DNA of 64,000 bases, taken from the NCBI RefSeq assembly GCF_000230995.2, contig NC_019973.1:2556001-2620000 (forward strand), written 5' to 3'. The DNA is from Mesorhizobium australicum WSM2073 (lineage in GTDB: Bacteria; Pseudomonadota; Alphaproteobacteria; Rhizobiales; Rhizobiaceae). The notes beneath the pieces were generated by a model that ran no database searches, was not told where the DNA came from, and saw only the letters and a program-made list of their open reading frames with translations. The position numbers and the translations under genes are program-made. Below are positions 60,887 through 64,000 of the stretch, one piece after another. Every line of letters starts with the position of its first letter. Position 1 is the first letter of the stretch.

Positions 60887-63800
60887 TCACTTGCGATCCA
60901 GCACCTTACGGATCTTCTCTGCCAATTCGTCAATCGTGTAGGGCTTGGTTAAAAGCTCCGTTCCAAAATCAAGTGTGCCGTTGTGGACAATCGCGTTTCG
61001 TGTGTAGCCGGTGGTGTAGAGCACTTTTAGCGACGGGTGCATGCTCTTGACCTGATCCACCAGTTCCCGGCCGGACATCTCCGGCATGACGACGTCAGTG
61101 AACAGAAGCGACGGCACTTGCCCGCTTGCGACGGCCGCCAGCGCGTCCCGCGGCCCTTGCATTTCCAACACGGAATAGCCCAGTTCCCGCAGCGCCTCCG
61201 CAGCCATCAGCCGGACGCGATCTTCATCCTCGACAACCATGATGATCTCGTCCTCACTGCCGGGGTGCTCGCCCGCCACGGACTCGGCCGGGCTGTCGAC
61301 CACGTCGCCGTGCGAGCGCGGCAGATAGATTTTCAAAGTGGTTCCGATACCCTGCTCGGAATAGATCTTGACGCTGCCGCCGGACTGGCGAACAAATCCA
61401 TAAACCTGGCTGAGCCCCAGCCCGGTGCCTTTGCCAACCCCCTTTGTGGTGAAGAACGGATCGAAGGCTCTGGCCAACACGTCAGCGGTCATGCCGGTTC
61501 CGGTGTCCGTGACAGCTATCATCACATACTGGCCGGAGGGTATTGCGTTTTCTCTCGCATACCGGTCGTCGACATGGGCATTGGATGTCTCGATGGTCAG
61601 CCTTCCACCAGCGGGCATGGCATCCCGCGCGTTGACGCAAAGGTTGAGCAACGCGCTTTCCAGCTGCCCTGCGTCGACTTCCACATGCCAAAGTCCCGCG
61701 GCGAGCACGGTCTCGATTTGGATTGTCTCCCCAAGCGTCCGGCTCAGCAATTCACTCATATCCGAGACGAGGCGATTTGGATTCAGGCGCTTGGGCGCCA
61801 GAGGTTGCTGGCGAGAGAAGGCAAGCAGCCGCTTGGTAAGTTCTGCAGCACGTTGGGCTCCATCGATCGCGCCGGTCACGAACTGGTGGACGTTGGTATC
61901 GCCGTTTCTGAGCTTGCGCTGCACAAGGTTCAGTCCGCCGATGATGACAGCCAGCATATTGTTGAAGTCGTGCGCGATGCCACCGGTAAGCTGTCCGACA
62001 GCTTCCATCTTCTGGGCCTGCCGCAGGTGCTCTTCTGCTCTGGTGCGTTCGGCGACTTCGTCCATGACACGTTGTTCAAGGGTGCCATTGAGCGTCTGCA
62101 GCGCCTTGAACAGTCGAGAATTGTCGATTGCCGTCGCGGCATGGCCCGCAAGCCCCAGCAAGGCCTTCTCTTGCTGTTCGGCGAAGACGCCGATCTCTGC
62201 ATGACCAAAGAAGAGGCCGCCCAGCACCTCTCCCGAACGCGAGACGACCGGTACCGCAAGATAGGAACGCACTGGCAGATGGCCCTCCGGCATTCCCTTG
62301 CGGGGCCAGTTCTTGCCGTAGCGGGGGTCGGCGAGGATGTCGTCGGAGCGCACCACGCTTCTCCCGCGGAAAGTGGGGTCGAACACCGCCGTGTTGCGAG
62401 GCATTGGAAATTTTTCGAACGCGGAGCGAGGTGCGCCCGACAGGGCGTAGAGCATGTAGCTGTCGCCCTTGTCGTCGATCACATTGTAGAAGAAAGCTCC
62501 GAATTGTGCGCCCGACAGCGCTACGCCGGCATCAGTTACCGTTTGAACAATCCGCTCCACGTCGAGCTCGGCCGCTACCGCGGCAGCGGTGACGTTCATC
62601 ATCTGAAGCTGATGCTCCACCCGCTTTCGCGCGGTGATATCCATGACGGTACCAATGAAGCGGACCGCGCGCCCTGACTGGAAAAGCGACTCGCCCGCTG
62701 CCGCAATCCAGCGTTCCTTGCCGTCGTGCAAGCCGACCGTCCGATATTCGATGTCGTAGCGGGAAGACGTGCCCGGCGCGAGCGCCTGGCGTACGGCCTC
62801 GTCGGCGCGGGCCCGATCTTCTGGATGAATACCCGCCAGGAACGCGCTTTCATATGTTACCTCCGCGTCTGGCGGGAGGCCGAAAAGGGCTTTGCACCGG
62901 TCATCCCACCGCAGCGCCTTGGTGACGGGATCGTAGTCCCAGGTCCCGATAGCGGCTGCGTCCGTGGCAAGCCGGAGGCGCTCCTCACTGGCCCGGGCCG
63001 CCTGTTCCGAGCGAACGCGCTCGATGTGAGCCCAGGACCGCTCCGTCACCTCCGTCAGCAAGGACAGTTCGCGCTGTGACCAGACGCGGGGCTGCTTGTC
63101 GTGAATGGCCATCAGGGCGGTCAGCCGGCCCTGTTTTACCAAGGGCATGCAGATGGTTGCCGTTATGCCGATGTCCTGAAAGGTCTTTGCCTCCTCGGGC
63201 GCGATTTCCTCGAGGTTGTTGTTGATGATGAGCGGCCGATTGGCGCTGAGATTGGTGACCGCCAGGCGACCAAAATCGGTAAGACTGTAATACCCTCTGA
63301 TGCTGGGCGAGCCGGGTGCGCTCCAGTCGCCACGGATGGTGAAATGGTCCCGGTCCTGCTCCATGTCGGCGTAGGCGCAAATCGAGACGGCAAGATGTTC
63401 GCCCAACAGACGAGTGGTGATCGCCATGACGGCGTCGGCGTCGGCCGCGAGGGCAATCTCCCTTCCAAGACGGTCGAGAAAAGCCAGGCGTTCGGCGTTC
63501 TCACGCAGCGCTCGCTCAGCGCGAAGCCGCTCTATGGCGGTACGCGTCCGGTCCGCCACTTCCGAAATAAGGGCGACCTCCTCCTTGGCCCAGCGTCTGG
63601 GCGCGGAGTGGTTCAGGTATAGCAGCGCCACCAAACCGCCATGCTCGGTAACCGGCATGTTGATGACGGATTGGGCGCTGATGGCTTTGAGAGCCTCTGC
63701 ATGGTCCCTTGTTCGCGGGTCTGTCTCGGCATTTTCGAAGACAACGGTGTCGCCCCGCTTCAAGTCCTCGATATACGAGCCGTAGTTCCTGAAATTCAGG

Positions 63801-64000
63801 GTCCCAGCCAGGCTTTTGATGCCTGGCGCGTTCCAATCCCTCTCGATCGTGATGGTTTCTTTCTCAAGATCGATCGTGCCGTATCCGGCTCGGCTGACAT
63901 CGAAATGTCTCCCTACCAGTTCCGCGGCTGCGTGGGCCAGTTCGGCAGGATCAGTAATCTCGCGTATCCGGTCGCCCAGCGCCGCCAACAGCTCGAAGCG
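60887..64000 (-). CDS. hybrid sensor histidine kinase, 5' end outside the window
   Basis: At least 1037 residues; the frame is open to the end of the window, so the true start lies beyond it. The order visible is GAF (about 1-160), GAF (165-325), PAS (330-455), GAF (465-625), HisKA (H in VGQLTGGIAHDFNNMLAVI), HATPase (LNLCVNARDAMPAGG, GTGLGLSQVYGFVRQSGG), and a C-terminal receiver with phospho-Asp in LLFTDVVMPEMSG and Lys in LLTKPY. It is cytoplasmic; no membrane helix is visible. GAF domains could bind small ligands or chromophores; no bilin-binding Cys pattern is obvious. The gene is preceded downstream by about 200 bases without a gene. Confidence 0.9.
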   Translation of the reverse strand, partial: RFELLAALGDRIREITDPAELAHAAAELVGRHFDVSRAGYGTIDLEKETITIERDWNAPGIKSLAGTLNFRNYGSYIEDLKRGDTVVFENAETDPRTRDHAEALKAISAQSVINMPVTEHGGLVALLYLNHSAPRRWAKEEVALISEVADRTRTAIERLRAERALRENAERLAFLDRLGREIALAADADAVMAITTRLLGEHLAVSICAYADMEQDRDHFTIRGDWSAPGSPSIRGYYSLTDFGRLAVTNLSANRPLIINNNLEEIAPEEAKTFQDIGITATICMPLVKQGRLTALMAIHDKQPRVWSQRELSLLTEVTERSWAHIERVRSEQAARASEERLRLATDAAAIGTWDYDPVTKALRWDDRCKALFGLPPDAEVTYESAFLAGIHPEDRARADEAVRQALAPGTSSRYDIEYRTVGLHDGKERWIAAAGESLFQSGRAVRFIGTVMDITARKRVEHQLQMMNVTAAAVAAELDVERIVQTVTDAGVALSGAQFGAFFYNVIDDKGDSYMLYALSGAPRSAFEKFPMPRNTAVFDPTFRGRSVVRSDDILADPRYGKNWPRKGMPEGHLPVRSYLAVPVVSRSGEVLGGLFFGHAEIGVFAEQQEKALLGLAGHAATAIDNSRLFKALQTLNGTLEQRVMDEVAERTRAEEHLRQAQKMEAVGQLTGGIAHDFNNMLAVIIGGLNLVQRKLRNGDTNVHQFVTGAIDGAQRAAELTKRLLAFSRQQPLAPKRLNPNRLVSDMSELLSRTLGETIQIETVLAAGLWHVEVDAGQLESALLNLCVNARDAMPAGGRLTIETSNAHVDDRYARENAIPSGQYVMIAVTDTGTGMTADVLARAFDPFFTTKGVGKGTGLGLSQVYGFVRQSGGSVKIYSEQGIGTTLKIYLPRSHGDVVDSPAESVAGEHPGSEDEIIMVVEDEDRVRLMAAEALRELGYSVLEMQGPRDALAAVASGQVPSLLFTDVVMPEMSGRELVDQVKSMHPSLKVLYTTGYTRNAIVHNGTLDFGTELLTKPYTIDELAEKIRKVLDRK

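Noticed and set aside
1..64000. CRISPR arrays, tRNA or rRNA genes, insertion sequences, prophage or integrase genes
   Set aside because: Read for on both strands; no direct-repeat/spacer array, cloverleaf, transposase or integrase was seen. The decay scar at 3671-4982 has no element attached.

Overview
The window looks like a chromosome (or large replicon) segment of a rhizobial alphaproteobacterium, most probably Mesorhizobium or a close relative. The reasons are the high GC content, a complete fixLJ / fixNOQP / fixGHIS / fnrN / hemN micro-oxic block, a nirK-nirV-pseudoazurin-nnrR denitrification block, and a large exopolysaccharide locus with ExoY-, ExoF- and PrsDE-like proteins. The genus is inferred from gene content and not proven.

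Region 1 (1-16957) is an oxygen-response island. A soluble haem sensor kinase FixL and its regulator FixJ are followed by a universal stress protein with its own FixK/FNR box. Next comes a decay scar with two broken genes facing each other (3671-4982), then a VIT1-type metal transporter, the cbb3 oxidase maturation operon ccoGHIS, the oxidase operon ccoNOQP, a Cys-rich hemerythrin-like protein, an Fe-S type FnrN and HemN. Near-perfect TTGAT/C-N4-A/GTCAA boxes sit before usp, ccoG, ccoN/hemerythrin and fnrN/hemN, so FnrN (or a FixK outside the window) can drive the whole block. Weaker matches lie at 49 and 5137.

Region 2 (17239-24884) is nitrogen-oxide and aldehyde metabolism: nirK-nirV-group III truncated haemoglobin, pseudoazurin, NnrR with two TTGCG-N4-type palindromes, then a GAF-Fis regulator, an aldehyde dehydrogenase and two small partner proteins. 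About 0.7 kb with no convincing gene (24885-25588) separates this from the next region.

Region 3 (25589-51741) is a surface-polysaccharide factory. It has a UDP-glucuronate 4-epimerase, a type I secretion pair (PrsE/PrsD-like) divergent from its likely cargo (a TIM-barrel/RTX protein), a Wzx/Wzy operon (GT4, Wzy, AsnB, an ExoP/Wzc-like copolymerase with a degenerate ATPase site, Wzx, GT2), a regulatory island (LuxR protein, HWE-type kinase, NarL-type regulator), and a second operon (nucleotidyltransferase, DegT aminotransferase, ExoY-like priming transferase, sugar dehydratase, secreted beta-propeller, ExoF-like exporter). An 11-bp element, CTAATGTAGCT, occurs both upstream of the RTX gene and upstream of the second operon.

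Region 4 (51802-60161) is an unusual carrier-protein cluster: a PrmC-like methyltransferase and, on the other strand, an operon of an adenylation-carrier-thioesterase protein, an NAD-synthetase-like ATP pyrophosphatase, a second AsnB, an acyl-AMP ligase and a free acyl carrier protein. I know of no named pathway with this gene set. It is the best candidate in the window for an undescribed system, probably making an amidated acyl or small-molecule product, perhaps a polysaccharide substituent. The window ends in a small basic protein gene and a large hybrid sensor kinase whose 5' end is cut off.
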